Shown: piece by piece, positions 44,806-53,833 of the stretch | Numbering within the stretch: the stretch's first letter is position 1 | Layout of the letters: every line of letters begins with the position of its first letter | Assembly: GCF_041435015.1 (NCBI RefSeq) | Contig: NZ_CP107989.1 | Location: 5,952,001-6,016,000 of the forward strand | From: Streptomyces canus | Lineage (GTDB): Bacteria > Actinomycetota > Actinomycetes > Streptomycetales > Streptomycetaceae | Direction: 5' to 3' | DNA: 64,000 nucleotides | Position numbers and translations under genes: made by a program | The notes under the pieces: generated by a model | What the model was told of the DNA's origin: nothing | The model's database searches: none | The model's input: the letters and a program-made list of their open reading frames with translations, nothing else

Positions 44806-46311
44806 TCACGTCGAACCCGCCCGCCACCGCTGCTCCGCACCCCCGGTCAGCGGCTCCAGCGAGACACCGTCCCCGCCCCCGGGTGTCATCCCGGTCGCGA
44901 TGGCGATCGCCGGGCGGATCACCCCGTCGGGGTCGACCGTGAAGCGGAGGTTGTCGCTGTTGTCGCCCTCGACCGAGTCGCAGGACCAGATGCCGAGGCC
45001 CTTGTCGACGTCACCGCGGCTGTCGAGGCAGAAGTCGGGGTCGGCGGCGGACTGGAGGACGCCCCGGTCGGAGTCGACGCGCCAGCGCTGGGAGCGGTCC
45101 GAGGAGCAGGGGGCGGTGACGACGTCCGTGCCGTTGCCGAAGTCGCCGGCGACGTCCAGGCAGCGGGCCGTGGAGACGTTGACCACCTGGGCGTAGGAGG
45201 CGCCCGGCGGGCGGAACGGAGGCGGGCTCGTCCTCCGGGGCGGTGCCGAAGTCCTTGTCGCGGAAGGGGAAGCGGAGGGGGACGGCGGCCTGCTGGTCGA
45301 GGAGGGCGAGGGCGAGACCGTCGTCGTCACCGTCACCTGCGGCGGGCCGGGTAGCGCCCCGCCCGCTGAAGCCGAGGCGGAGGCCGAAGCGCCCGCCGGA
45401 GAGCCACCTCCCCGTGACACCAGGAACAGCAACAGCGGCGCGAGAGCCACCCCGAGCGCCGCCGAGGCCAGGACGAGCCGGCGCGGGCGTGGCCAGGTGC
45501 CGGACGGCGTGCGGGACCCCGTCCGCGGTCGCGCCTCCGGCTCGGCCGTGCTCCGCCCCACGTACGCCGTCCCGCCCCACGGCAGCAGTCCCTCCGCCAG
45601 GGCCGACCGCGGAGTATCCCGCAACGCGCACAGTTCCTCGTGGGCCGCCGCGCAGTGCGGGCAGCGGACCATGTGGGCGTGCAGATCGGTGCTGGTGCGG
45701 GGACTGTCCGGACGTACCGACTCCTCGATGAGGCGGCGGAAGTCCGCGCAGCGGGAGTCGTCCGAGGCGGCGAGGCGCAGTCTCAGACATGTCCGGGCCA
45801 GGGACTGCAGGGCCCCCTCCGTGCCGTAGACCACGTCCTCGCGGGTCAGGCCCAGGTGGCCGGCGGTGCGGGCTTCCGGCTCGGCCTCCACCAGGCCGTA
45901 CCAGACGAGGCCCTGGGTGCGGGCCGGCAGGGACTCGAAGGCGGTGAGCATGGGCGGCACCGGGCCGCCGGGCCCCGCCGTGTTCAGGAGCAGCAGGACG
46001 CTCGGGTCCAGGCCCGCCGCCCGCTGGTCCCCGGCCCACGCCGCCGCCGACCGGGCCGTCAGCAGCAGGAGCCGGTGGCGCCAGGGGACGCCGGGGTCGA
46101 CCCCGCGGGCCGTCTCCCGGGCGGCGAGGGTGAAGGTCTGCGCGGCCAGCTGCCGCGCGGCGCTCTCACCGGCCGTGCAGAGGCCGGCGTAGGCCAGGAC
46201 CGAGGGCTGGTGGCGGGCGCGGAGCTCCAGCAGGGCCGCGTACGCCGTGACCGTGTCGGCGCGCAGCAGCTCCGTGAGCCGGGCGTCGGACGCCCCGTCG
46301 GGGCGAGTCAT
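44806..46311 (-). CDS. Sigma-like/zinc-anti-sigma-like membrane protein with ricin-type lectin domain
   Basis: A 501-aa multi-domain protein. Residues about 1-190 resemble ECF sigma regions 2 and 4 (LTELLRADTVTAYAALLELR; PARTQGLVWYGLVEAEPEAR, GLTREDVVYGTEGALQSL). Then LHAHMVRCPHCAAAHEEL has the His-x3-Cys-x2-Cys signature of zinc anti-sigma domains. A membrane helix (RLVLASAALGVALAPLLLFL, about 283-302) and a Pro/Ser/Thr-rich extracellular linker lead to a beta-trefoil lectin (about 370-501, with the repeated QRW motifs SQRWRVD and EQRWRAG). ATG 46311 has AGGAGGAGGG upstream. It may sense a wall or extracellular glycan and signal inside; it may also no longer bind core polymerase. Confidence 0.75.
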   Translation of the reverse strand: MTRPDGASDARLTELLRADTVTAYAALLELRARHQPSVLAYAGLCTAGESAARQLAAQTFTLAARETARGVDPGVPWRHRLLLLTARSAAAWAGDQRAAGLDPSVLLLLNTAGPGGPVPPMLTAFESLPARTQGLVWYGLVEAEPEARTAGHLGLTREDVVYGTEGALQSLARTCLRLRLAASDDSRCADFRRLIEESVRPDSPRTSTDLHAHMVRCPHCAAAHEELCALRDTPRSALAEGLLPWGGTAYVGRSTAEPEARPRTGSRTPSGTWPRPRRLVLASAALGVALAPLLLFLVSRGGGSPAGASASASASAGGALPGPPQVTVTTTVSPSPSSTSRPPSPSASPSATRTSAPPRRTSPPPFRPPGASYAQVVNVSTARCLDVAGDFGNGTDVVTAPCSSDRSQRWRVDSDRGVLQSAADPDFCLDSRGDVDKGLGIWSCDSVEGDNSDNLRFTVDPDGVIRPAIAIATGMTPGGGDGVSLEPLTGGAEQRWRAGST

Positions 46312-46421
46312 GCGCACCCTCCTCCTGACGTACCGGCCAGTCTGTGAGGGACCATAGTGAGGGAAGTGAACCGTTGGGGAAAGGGTTTCTCCGAGTAACC
46401 ACGAGCCACCCCGAACGCACG

Positions 46422-46451
46422 GTGCCCGGTGTCCGACCGGACACCGGGCAC
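46422..46451. terminator. Perfect 13-bp terminator between lectin fusion and sigma genes
   Basis: Positions 46422-46434 pair with 46439-46451 around a GACC loop. It lies 26 bp past the sigma factor's stop (minus strand). Confidence 0.85.
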
Positions 46452-46477
46452 ACGCGCAGGTCAGTAGTGCCGACGCG

Positions 46478-47380
46478 TCACTCCTCGACGGTCAGCCCCT
46501 TGCGCAGCCGTACCAGAGTCCGCGACAGCAGCCGCGAGACATGCATCTGCGAGATGCCGAGCTCGTCGCCGATCTCGGACTGGGTCATGCCCGCGACGAA
46601 GCGCAGCGAGAGGATCTGGCGGTCCCGGGAGGGCAGCTCGGCGATCAGCGGCTTCAGGGACTCGACGTACTCGATGCCCTCCAGACCGTGGTCCTCGTAA
46701 CCGATCCGGTCGGCCAGCGCACCCTCGGAGTCGTCCTCCTCGGGCTGGGCGTCCAGCGAGGAGGCGGTGTACGCGTTGGACGCGGCCATGCCCTCGACGA
46801 CCTCGTCCTTCGACAGTCCCAGACGCTCGGCGAGCTCGCCCACCGTCGGGGCGCGGTCGAGCTTCTGGGCCAGTTCGTCGCCGGCCTTGGCCAGGTCGAG
46901 CCGGAGCTCCTGGAGGCGGCGCGGCACCCGCACCGACCAGGACGTGTCCCGGAAGAACCGCTTGATCTCGCCCACGATGGTTGGCATCGCGAAGGTGGGG
47001 AACTCCACACCGCGGCTGAGTTCGAAGCGATCGATCGCCTTGATCAGGCCAATGGTGCCGACCTGGATGATGTCCTCCATCGGCTCACTGCGGGAGCGGA
47101 AGCGGGAGGCGGCGAACTTGACCAGGGCGAGGTTCAGTTCGACGAGCGTGTTGCGGACGTACGAATACTCGTGCGTGCCCTCCTCCAGCGACTCCAGCCG
47201 CGCGAAGAGGGTCTTGGAGAGGGCGCGCGCGTCCACGGCCCCCACCTCTTCGAAGGGTGGGATCTCCGGGAGCCCGGCGAGCACATCGTCTTCGCTGTCC
47301 TGCTCGATGGGATTCAGATGTTCCGGGGGGGATGTCGACGTCGCCTGATGGGTATGCGAGGCGTCGAGCCGGGGTGACAT
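46478..47380 (-). CDS. SigB/SigF-family RNA polymerase sigma factor
   Basis: A 300-aa group 3 sigma factor of the general-stress/sporulation family. Region 2 contains VELNLALVKFAASRFRSRSE, DIIQVGTIGLIKAIDRFELS and RGVEFPTFAMPTIVGEIKRF; region 3 follows (VPRRLQELRLDLAKAGDELA); region 4 contains LPSRDRQILSLRFVAGMTQS and the HTH SEIGDELGISQMHVSRLLSR. The N-terminus is acidic and variable. ATG 47380 has GGAGG five bases upstream; two longer starts lack this. It is divergent from a STAS antagonist and near a kinase-type anti-sigma, a complete partner-switching module controlling stress or development. Confidence 0.93.
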   Translation of the reverse strand: MSPRLDASHTHQATSTSPPEHLNPIEQDSEDDVLAGLPEIPPFEEVGAVDARALSKTLFARLESLEEGTHEYSYVRNTLVELNLALVKFAASRFRSRSEPMEDIIQVGTIGLIKAIDRFELSRGVEFPTFAMPTIVGEIKRFFRDTSWSVRVPRRLQELRLDLAKAGDELAQKLDRAPTVGELAERLGLSKDEVVEGMAASNAYTASSLDAQPEEDDSEGALADRIGYEDHGLEGIEYVESLKPLIAELPSRDRQILSLRFVAGMTQSEIGDELGISQMHVSRLLSRTLVRLRKGLTVEE

Positions 47381-47535
47381 GATGTCCTCCATCGTTCTCG
47401 GCATAAGGCTGCCGAAGCCAGTTCGTGCACTGCGGTGTGCGGCGCCTCCAAAGCCGGCCGTGTCGAGTACGTGTCTGTACTAGCCCTACCCGGTTTCCCG
47501 ACACGACCGCAAGTGTGTTCTGTGTGGTTATGTCC

Positions 47536-47559
47536 GTTTGTGGGTGATTGTTCGGGTGT
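47536..47559 (+). promoter_or_regulatory. Candidate SigB-type promoter of the STAS gene
   Basis: GTTT (47536-47539), 14-bp spacer, GGGTGT (47554-47559). The known Streptomyces SigB-family consensus is GNNT-N14-16-GGGTAC/T, so one position of the -10 is off. It would let the adjacent sigma factor, or a relative, control its own antagonist. Confidence 0.45.
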
Positions 47560-47630
47560 CGGAGGGTGTGGAGAAGGCGTAGTGTTCGAGGGCGTCATCA
47601 GCAGCCACGATGTCGGGAGAGAGAGACGGC

Positions 47631-48011
47631 ATGGACCGCGGGACGGTCGGCAGCGCACAGTCTGGCCGGCTTCTGGTTGAGGTGCGGCAAGAGGGCTCCA
47701 GCGCCGTCGTGACTCCAGCAGGTGAGTTGGATCACCACACGGCCGATTTGTTGCGTGAGCCACTCGAGGACTGCCTCGCCAAGGGGAAGAGCCGGCTTGT
47801 CGTCGACTGCACACGGCTGGAGTTCTGTGACTCCACCGGACTGAACGTGCTGCTCGGGGCGCGGCTGAAAGCTGAGGCGGCGGGAGGTGGCGTGCACCTT
47901 GCGGGCATGCTGCCGGTCGTGGCACGGGTCTTCGAGATCACGGGGGCCGATGCGGTCTTCACCGTGCACGACACCCTGGACGAGGCCCTGGCCGAGGAAT
48001 CCGGCGGCTGA
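47631..48011 (+). CDS. STAS-domain anti-sigma factor antagonist
   Basis: A 126-aa RsbV/SpoIIAA-type protein. The phosphorylatable serine is in LEFCDSTGLNVLLGARLKAE (Ser58 approximately), preceded by GELDHHTADLLREPLEDCLA. When dephosphorylated it binds the anti-sigma kinase and frees the sigma factor; phosphorylation by the kinase blocks this. ATG 47631 chosen for its GGGAGAGAGA leader; ATG 47610 is seven codons earlier. Confidence 0.9.
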   Translation: MDRGTVGSAQSGRLLVEVRQEGSSAVVTPAGELDHHTADLLREPLEDCLAKGKSRLVVDCTRLEFCDSTGLNVLLGARLKAEAAGGGVHLAGMLPVVARVFEITGADAVFTVHDTLDEALAEESGG

Positions 48012-48236
48012 GGCGGCGAGACGAGTGGTGGTCCCGGTGCCCTGGCTCGCGCCCCGCTCGTCTCCTCCGGCCGGTCTCCAACGGGTGTCACACCCCTCGT
48101 GCCGGACATACGTCCCCAATGGAGGGGTGTTCTACCGGTCCGCTCGGGCAGGAGACATCCGTACTGACTGTTCGGTGAGCGACCATGCAGTGACGTTTTG
48201 AATCGTGAACCGGTGAATCGGTGAGGTGAAGCGCTG

Positions 48237-48731
48237 ATGAGCACCACCCGGCCCTACTCGCCGGGCGACCGTGACCCGGAGCCCAGCGTGGAGCCTGGCG
48301 GCGAAGCCGAGGTGCCGACGGGACCGCAGGTCCGGCGGCTGAGCTTCGAGGGGGAGAGCGGGGTCGTCCCGCTCGCGCGCGACTTCACCCGGCAGGCGTT
48401 GTACGCGTGGGGGTGGCTGCCGGCGGCGTCCGCCGACCGGCGGGCCGTGGCGGAGGACGTGCTGCTCGTCGTCTCCGAGCTGGTGACGAACGCGTGTCTG
48501 CATGCGGAGGGCCCGGATCAGTTGCGGATCTCCTGTGACAACAAGGTGATCCGCCTCGAGGTCTCGGACAAGGGCACCGGGCAGCCGGCGCCGCGGACTC
48601 CGCACCGGGCCGGACGGCCGGGCGGGCACGGCATGTTCATCGTGCAGCGGCTCTGCCTGGACTGGGGAGTCGTACGGGCCCCCGGGGTGGCCGGCAAGAC
48701 CGTGTGGGCGGAGCTCGGCGCACCCGCCTAG
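48237..48731 (+). CDS. RsbW-like anti-sigma factor/serine kinase (ATP-binding protein)
   Basis: A 164-aa GHKL ATPase. The N-box is VVSELVTNACLHAEGP, G1 is VSDKGTGQP and G2 is GGHGMFIVQRLCLDWG, all needed for ATP binding. Such proteins hold a SigB-family sigma factor inactive and phosphorylate the STAS antagonist. Its N-terminal 35 residues are Pro/Glu-rich and variable. It is 225 bp after the antagonist gene on the same strand, with GAGGTGAAG as ribosome-binding site, so it may have its own promoter. Confidence 0.88.
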   Translation: MSTTRPYSPGDRDPEPSVEPGGEAEVPTGPQVRRLSFEGESGVVPLARDFTRQALYAWGWLPAASADRRAVAEDVLLVVSELVTNACLHAEGPDQLRISCDNKVIRLEVSDKGTGQPAPRTPHRAGRPGGHGMFIVQRLCLDWGVVRAPGVAGKTVWAELGAPA

Positions 48732-48863
48732 CACCGTCCCGGCGCTCTCCCCGTGGCGTCCCCACAGTTCCGACACTTACTTTCTCTTCCTTCCTCTGGT
48801 GCCCCGGCGTACCTTGACGGCCGATCTGATGTGCCGTCAGGAACGAGTAAGGGGAGCGGAACC

Positions 48864-49559
48864 GTGTCGTACCCGAAACGAACCGCCGCGCTCGCGTCCG
48901 TCGCGGCTCTGGCCGGCTCGGCGGTGCTGATGGCCGCCCCCGCTGCCCTTGCCGAGGTCGTGAACGTCAACTACCAGTGCAAGACACCGATCGGTGACAA
49001 GAGCGCCGTCTCACCCATCGACATCAAGGGCGTCAAGAGCGGCAGCGGCTACAAGCTCACCATGTCCTGGCAGAAGGGCGTCTCGTCCAGCCCCGTCGAT
49101 CTCGGCAAGGGCGCGATGAACCCGAGCGCCACCATCAAGCTGGGCGGCGCCGACAGCGGGACCCTGAGCATGACGGGCCCCGCCAACCAGGCGACCGTCC
49201 CCGCCAACACCCCCATCAAGATCAATGACCTGACCGGGACGTACACCCCGAAGAAGTCCGGCAAGGTCACCTTCACGGCGGGCGTGCTCACCATCAAGGC
49301 GCTCGGGACGACGACCACCTGCACGCCGACCAACAGCCCCGGCGCCTCGCTGACCCTGGACGTCACCGCCGCCTCGGGCTCCTCCGGCGGCACCCAGAGC
49401 GACAGCAACGCGTCCGGCAGCGGTTCCGCCCTCCCGCAGACCGGTCCCGAGGACTCGGCGATCGCCCTCGGCACACTCGGCGGCACGGTACTGCTCGCGG
49501 GCGCGGCCGGCGCGCTGTGGCTGACCCGGCGCAACCAGGCGGCCCGCGTGCGCCGCTGA
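48864..49559 (+). CDS. Secreted wall-anchored protein with LPXTG-type sorting signal
   Basis: A 231-aa surface protein. A signal peptide (about 1-33, ALASVAALAGSAVLMAAPAA with AL-A cleavage) precedes one about 125-residue domain with two Cys (VNVNYQCKTPIGDKSAVSPI ... LGTTTTCTPTN), probably a disulfide. A Ser/Gly/Asn linker then leads to the sorting signal ALPQTGPED, a hydrophobic stretch and RR. GTG 48864 with AGGGGAG upstream. The same Cys-domain occurs twice in the third gene of this trio, so they form a family of paralogous surface proteins. Function unknown; adhesive or structural role is inferred. Confidence 0.85.
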   Translation: MSYPKRTAALASVAALAGSAVLMAAPAALAEVVNVNYQCKTPIGDKSAVSPIDIKGVKSGSGYKLTMSWQKGVSSSPVDLGKGAMNPSATIKLGGADSGTLSMTGPANQATVPANTPIKINDLTGTYTPKKSGKVTFTAGVLTIKALGTTTTCTPTNSPGASLTLDVTAASGSSGGTQSDSNASGSGSALPQTGPEDSAIALGTLGGTVLLAGAAGALWLTRRNQAARVRR

Positions 49560-49787
49560 GGCGGCCCGGACCGCCTTCGTACGACAGCTGGAGCCGCCCA
49601 TGCCGTCCACCGCCCGTGTCCTGCCTCCGCCGATCCCGCCGGCTCGCGTAGCCGACGGGTGGCCCGGCACGCCCCACGGCGTGGTGGCGGGGGGCGGTGG
49701 ATCTCGCGTACGGCGACGAGGGCGTCGTACGGCCGCATCCGGGCCCGAATCCCCGTGTACGGAGTCCGAGTTGACGGGAGTGACGAC

Positions 49788-50879
49788 GTGAGCCCGAGCG
49801 GCAGGGTGCGGTGGGCGGTGCTGGTGGCAGTGCTCGCGCTGTTGCTGGCGCCCCTGGCGGGGACGGCGGCCGCCGCCGACAAGCCGAGCGTGGAGCTGTC
49901 CAAGTCCCAGGCCGGGACCGGAAGTTCGATCACCGTGAGCGGCGGCGGATGGCGTGAGCGGGCGCTGCTGATGATCCTGATCTGCGGGCAGGCCGTGCCG
50001 TCGCGCGGGGTGCCCGGAGGCACCAACTCCTGTGCCAACGCGGACGGCCGGGCCGTCACCACGGACGCGAAAGGGCGCTTCAGCAGGAAGCTGCCCGTCG
50101 CCGAGCCGCCGGTGCCCTGTCCCTGCGTGGTGCACGTGGCCACGGTGACCGGAGCGAAGGCCGAGGCCGACGCGATCTTCCAGGTGGCCGGACACGCCGT
50201 GGAGCCGCTGCCCGCCGAGACGGACGGCGGGCGGCTGTCCGTCCTCACCGACACCCGGCTCGACGGCTCGGGCGGACTGCTGACCTGGTTCGGGGCGCCC
50301 CCCGCCCGCACCCTCGTCTTCACCGTCGGCAACGTCGGCACCTCCGCCGTCAAGAACCCCGTCTTCCAGGTCGGCACCGCACACGGCGTGTTCGCCCCGC
50401 AGTGGGAGGAACAGCAGTGGCGCGGCACGATCCAGCCGGGCAGGAAGGCGCGGCTCGAACTGCCCGTCGAACTGACGGGCGGCGCGCACGGCGCGTACAC
50501 GGTGTCGCTGAAGTACGGCGGCAAGGTGCTGGCCGAGCAGCCCTGGGACGTGGGCCGGCCCTGGGGCGTGACCCTGTTCTGGATCCTGGTCTGCCTGGTG
50601 GTGCCCGCAGCGCTGTTCCGCATCGGCATGGCCGTGGTGGACCGGGTGCGGCCACGGCCCGCCGGAGGCATCCGGCACCGCGGACTGCGGCTGCCCGAAC
50701 TCGCCCTGCGCCTGCCGGGCTTCAAGCCCTCCACGGCCGCGCACGCGGCCACCCCGACGTCCACCCTGCCGTGGTTCACCCCGGACGCGGATCCGGGCGC
50801 GGCCGGTGGCCGGCTCTCCGCACCGCACGACGACAGCCCGACGAGTCCGACGACTCCCACCAGAGAGGGATCCCCGTGA
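49788..50879 (+). CDS. Secreted membrane-anchored protein of the surface trio
   Basis: A 363-aa protein: signal peptide (about 1-29, AVLVAVLALLLAPLAGTAAA), an extracytoplasmic region with three Cys pairs (LLMILICGQAVPSR, PPVPCPCVVHVA) and an Ig-like domain (LVFTVGNVGTSAVKNPVFQV; VELTGGAHGAYTVSLKYGGK), one membrane helix near residue 262 (VTLFWILVCLVVPAALFRIG) and a Pro/Ser/Thr-rich cytoplasmic tail. GTG 49788 with GGGAG upstream. The next gene starts inside its stop codon (GTGA). It may hold its neighbours at the membrane, but no known family is evident. Confidence 0.8.
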   Translation: MSPSGRVRWAVLVAVLALLLAPLAGTAAAADKPSVELSKSQAGTGSSITVSGGGWRERALLMILICGQAVPSRGVPGGTNSCANADGRAVTTDAKGRFSRKLPVAEPPVPCPCVVHVATVTGAKAEADAIFQVAGHAVEPLPAETDGGRLSVLTDTRLDGSGGLLTWFGAPPARTLVFTVGNVGTSAVKNPVFQVGTAHGVFAPQWEEQQWRGTIQPGRKARLELPVELTGGAHGAYTVSLKYGGKVLAEQPWDVGRPWGVTLFWILVCLVVPAALFRIGMAVVDRVRPRPAGGIRHRGLRLPELALRLPGFKPSTAAHAATPTSTLPWFTPDADPGAAGGRLSAPHDDSPTSPTTPTREGSP

Positions 50880-52190
50880 GCATGCGAAGGAGAGCCACCC
50901 CGGCCGACGGGCCGAGAAGAGTGGGCGCGGCGGCCGCGGCGCTGGTGCTGGCCGGGGCGGGCGTGGTGCTCGGCCTGGCCGCCGGTCCCGCCCAGGCCGC
51001 TGAGGTGTCGTTCGCGACCCGGTGCGTGCTGCGGACTCGACCCCGTCAACGGCACCACCAAGGTCGAGATCACCGCGCCGGCCACCGCGAAGGTCGGCGA
51101 CGAGATCGACGTGGTGTGGAAGTTCACGCAGGCCGCGTCGAAGAACCCGAACATCATCGACCTGCCCGCCAACTCCGTCCAGCCGACCGGCACGTTGAAG
51201 GCCGCGGGCGCGCAGACCGCCGACATCGCGATGACCGGGCCGCGTGAGAACCCCGCGATCCCCAAGGGCGGCGACATGGTGCTGTCCGACATGAAGGGCA
51301 CGCTGAAGTTGACGGCGGCCGGTGAACTCACCCTGACGCCGGGCCCGTACACGGTGAACGCGATGGGGACGAACACGGTGTGCACGCCGATGGAGACGGT
51401 GCCGAAGGGGGCGACGGTCACCGTGGCGGCGGGTGACGGGACGTCGACGCCCACGCCGACCGGGACGCAGTCCCCGTCCCCCGACCCGACCGACAGTGCC
51501 ACGCCGACCGACAGCGCGACCCCGACGGACACCGCGAGTCCGACCTCCACCGCGTCGGACGACGGCCAGACCGACTTCACCGGCAAGGCGGTCGACATCC
51601 CCTACACCTGCCAGTCGCCCCTCGGCGAGAAGAAGGCCACCTCCACGATCCAGATCAACGCCAAGAAGAGCGGCGGCAGTTACGGCCTCACCGTGCAGTT
51701 CAAGAACTCCCCGATGGACAGCCCCGCCGACATCCCCGCGGACTCGGTCAAGCCCTCCATGGACGTGGTTCTGGGCGGCGACGACAAGGGCTCGGTCCAT
51801 GTCGAGGGCCCCACCAACGCCGAGGCCATCAAGTCGGGCGACCCGATAGAGATCCCGGACATGACGGGCACGTACAAGCCGGGTGCGACGGGTGAGTCGA
51901 CGCTGTCGCCGGGTGTCCTGACGATCGAGGCGCTGGGCACGACCACGACCTGCAAGCCGGACAAGACAGAGGTCTCCCTGACCCTGACCACGAAGGAGCA
52001 GGAGGGCGGGGCGTCGGGCGGTTCGTCGTCCTCCGGCGGTTCTTCGTCCGGTACGTCGACGAGCGGCGGACTGGCGGCCACGGGCGCGGACGACCACGCG
52101 GCCCTGAAGGCACTGGGCCTGGTGGCGGGAACGGCGGTGCTGCTGGGGGCGGCTGTGTTCACCTTCATGCCTGGAAGGCGGATGAGGTAA
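50876..52190 (+). pseudogene. Frameshifted surface protein gene with two Cys-domains and LAXTG signal
   Basis: The first part reads from GTG 50876 (overlapping the previous stop): signal peptide LVLAGAGVVLGLAAGPAQAA then EVSFATRCV. Around 51021-51045 the coding frame changes by +1: downstream, codons that begin at CTC GAC CCC give LDPVNGTTKVEITAP and the rest of domain one, then domain two (VDIPYTCQSPLGEKKATSTI ... TTTTCKPDK), a Ser/Gly linker and the class E sortase motif GLAATGADD with a hydrophobic C-terminus. The total length is one base over a multiple of three, consistent with a single-base insertion. Either a real inactivated gene or a sequencing error; the intact parts strongly suggest the latter or a very recent mutation. 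Confidence 0.8.
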
Positions 52191-52192
52191 CG

Positions 52193-52225
52193 CCCTTCAG
52201 GGGCGCGGGGAACCGCGCACAGCAC
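52193..52225 (+). repeat. Streptomyces interspersed short repeat
   Basis: CCCTTCAGGGGCGCGGGGAAC, ending in CGCGCAC, matches a short element I recall as very frequent between Streptomyces genes (variants of GGGGCGCGGGGAACTGCGCG). It lies just after the frameshifted gene. Confidence 0.55.
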
Positions 52226-52231
52226 GTGAAC

Positions 52232-52275
52232 CGACGGGGCCGTCGGAACCCACCTGGATTCCAACGGCCCCGTCG
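52232..52275. terminator. Long hairpin between convergent genes
   Basis: CGACGGGGCCGT (52232-52243) pairs with ACGGCCCCGTCG (52264-52275); GGAA/TTCC continues the stem inside with one mismatch. It insulates the surface-protein trio from the peptide transporter. Confidence 0.85.
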
Positions 52276-52288
52276 CTTCAGGCCGGCC

Positions 52289-53833
52289 CTAACGAACGTC
52301 CCCCATGAGGGACTTCACCTTCCGCCGGTACATCCACACGGCGAACCCGGCGAGCGCCGCGAGCGCCGCCTCGCCGAACACCGCGGGCGTCCCGCTGAGG
52401 TCGACCCCGGCGATCGCCGGGTTGGACAGCAGGCCGGTGATCGAGTCGCCCGCGGTGACCGCGAGGAACCAGACACCCATCATCTGCGAGGCGTACTTCG
52501 CGGGAGCCATCTTCGTCGTCACCGACAGGCCGACCGGCGAGAGGCACAGCTCACCCACGGTCTGGATGAAGTAGATGCCCACGAGCCACATCGGGCTGAC
52601 CGCGGTGCCGTTCGCCGCCATGGCGATCGGGACCAGGAAGAAGAAGAACGAGACACCGACCAGGACCAGGCCCATCGCGAACTTCACGATGGTGCCGGGC
52701 TCCTTGCCCTTGCGGTTCAGCCACACCCACAGCCAGGCGAAGACCGGGGCCAGCGCCATGATGAACAGCGGGTTCAGCGACTGGTACCAGGAGGTCGGGA
52801 AGTCGAAGCCGAGCAGTGAACCGGCCGTCTTCTGGTCGTTCGAGCCGAAAGCCTGGACCGTGGACGCGCCCTGGTCGTAGATCATCCAGAACACGGCGGC
52901 CGCGACGAAGAACCAGATGTAGCCGGACATCTTCGACTGCTCGGCGGTCGTCAGTTCTTTGTCCCGCTTGATGCGCAGCAGCACACCCGCCGGGACGACC
53001 AGACCGATGACGGTGAGCGGGATCATCGCCCAGTTCAGCGTGAAGTGGCCGGTGAAGCCGACGACGCCGTAGAAGACGGTCGCGGCGATCACCCAGAACA
53101 GGCCCTTGCGCAGCCAGGCCGCGCGCTCCTCGGCCGCCAGGGGCTTGGGCACCAGGTTGCTCTGCGGGCTCAGGTTGCGGGTGCCGAGCAGGAACGCGGC
53201 CAGACCGATCGCCATGCCGACCGCGGCCATGCCGAAGCCGAGGTGCCAGCTGACCTCCTGGCCGACGGTGCCGATGGCCAGCGGGGCGAAGAAGGCGCCC
53301 GCGTTGATGCCCATGTAGAAGATCGTGAAGCCGCCGTCGCGGCGCGGGTCGTCCGGGCCGTCGTACAGGTGGCCCACCATCGTGGAGATGTTGGCCTTGA
53401 GCAGACCGGAACCGGCCGCGACGAGCGCGAGCCCGGCGAAGAAGGGTGCCTGGCCGCCGGGCAGCGCCAGCACCAGGTGGCCGCACATGATCGTGACGGC
53501 CGCGATGGCCACGGTCTTGCGCGGGCCCCAGACGCGGTCGCCGAGCCAGCCGCCGGGCATGGCGAGCAGATAGACCATCGCCGAGTAGACGGAGACGATC
53601 ACGGTGGTGGTCGCCAGGTCCATCGCGAGGCCGCCGCCCATGCTGCCCTTGCCGGCGTCGGGGCCGCCGGAGAGCAGGTAGACGGTGAGCAGGGCCTTCA
53701 TGCCGTAGTAGGAGAACCTCTCCCACATCTCGGTCATGAAGAGTGTGGCCAGTCCGCGGGGGTGGCCGAAGAAGGTCTTGTCGGAACCGGGGGTGCCCGG
53801 AGTCACCGAGTCCTTCGTCAGGCTGGACGCCAT
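52289..53833 (-). CDS. Proton-dependent oligopeptide transporter (POT/PTR2 family)
   Basis: A 514-aa symporter importing di- and tripeptides. The PTR2 signature is in EMWERFSYYGMKALLTVYLL; FYMGINAGAFFAPLAIGTVG and the later FLVPIAMAANGTAVSP helices and loops fit the 14-helix POT fold. ATG at 53833 has AAGGAACGACC upstream; an earlier in-frame start at 53977 would include the 5' untranslated region. A single gene with 294 bp to the divergent two-component operon, which may share regulatory sites. Confidence 0.93.
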   Translation of the reverse strand: MASSLTKDSVTPGTPGSDKTFFGHPRGLATLFMTEMWERFSYYGMKALLTVYLLSGGPDAGKGSMGGGLAMDLATTTVIVSVYSAMVYLLAMPGGWLGDRVWGPRKTVAIAAVTIMCGHLVLALPGGQAPFFAGLALVAAGSGLLKANISTMVGHLYDGPDDPRRDGGFTIFYMGINAGAFFAPLAIGTVGQEVSWHLGFGMAAVGMAIGLAAFLLGTRNLSPQSNLVPKPLAAEERAAWLRKGLFWVIAATVFYGVVGFTGHFTLNWAMIPLTVIGLVVPAGVLLRIKRDKELTTAEQSKMSGYIWFFVAAAVFWMIYDQGASTVQAFGSNDQKTAGSLLGFDFPTSWYQSLNPLFIMALAPVFAWLWVWLNRKGKEPGTIVKFAMGLVLVGVSFFFFLVPIAMAANGTAVSPMWLVGIYFIQTVGELCLSPVGLSVTTKMAPAKYASQMMGVWFLAVTAGDSITGLLSNPAIAGVDLSGTPAVFGEAALAALAGFAVWMYRRKVKSLMGDVR

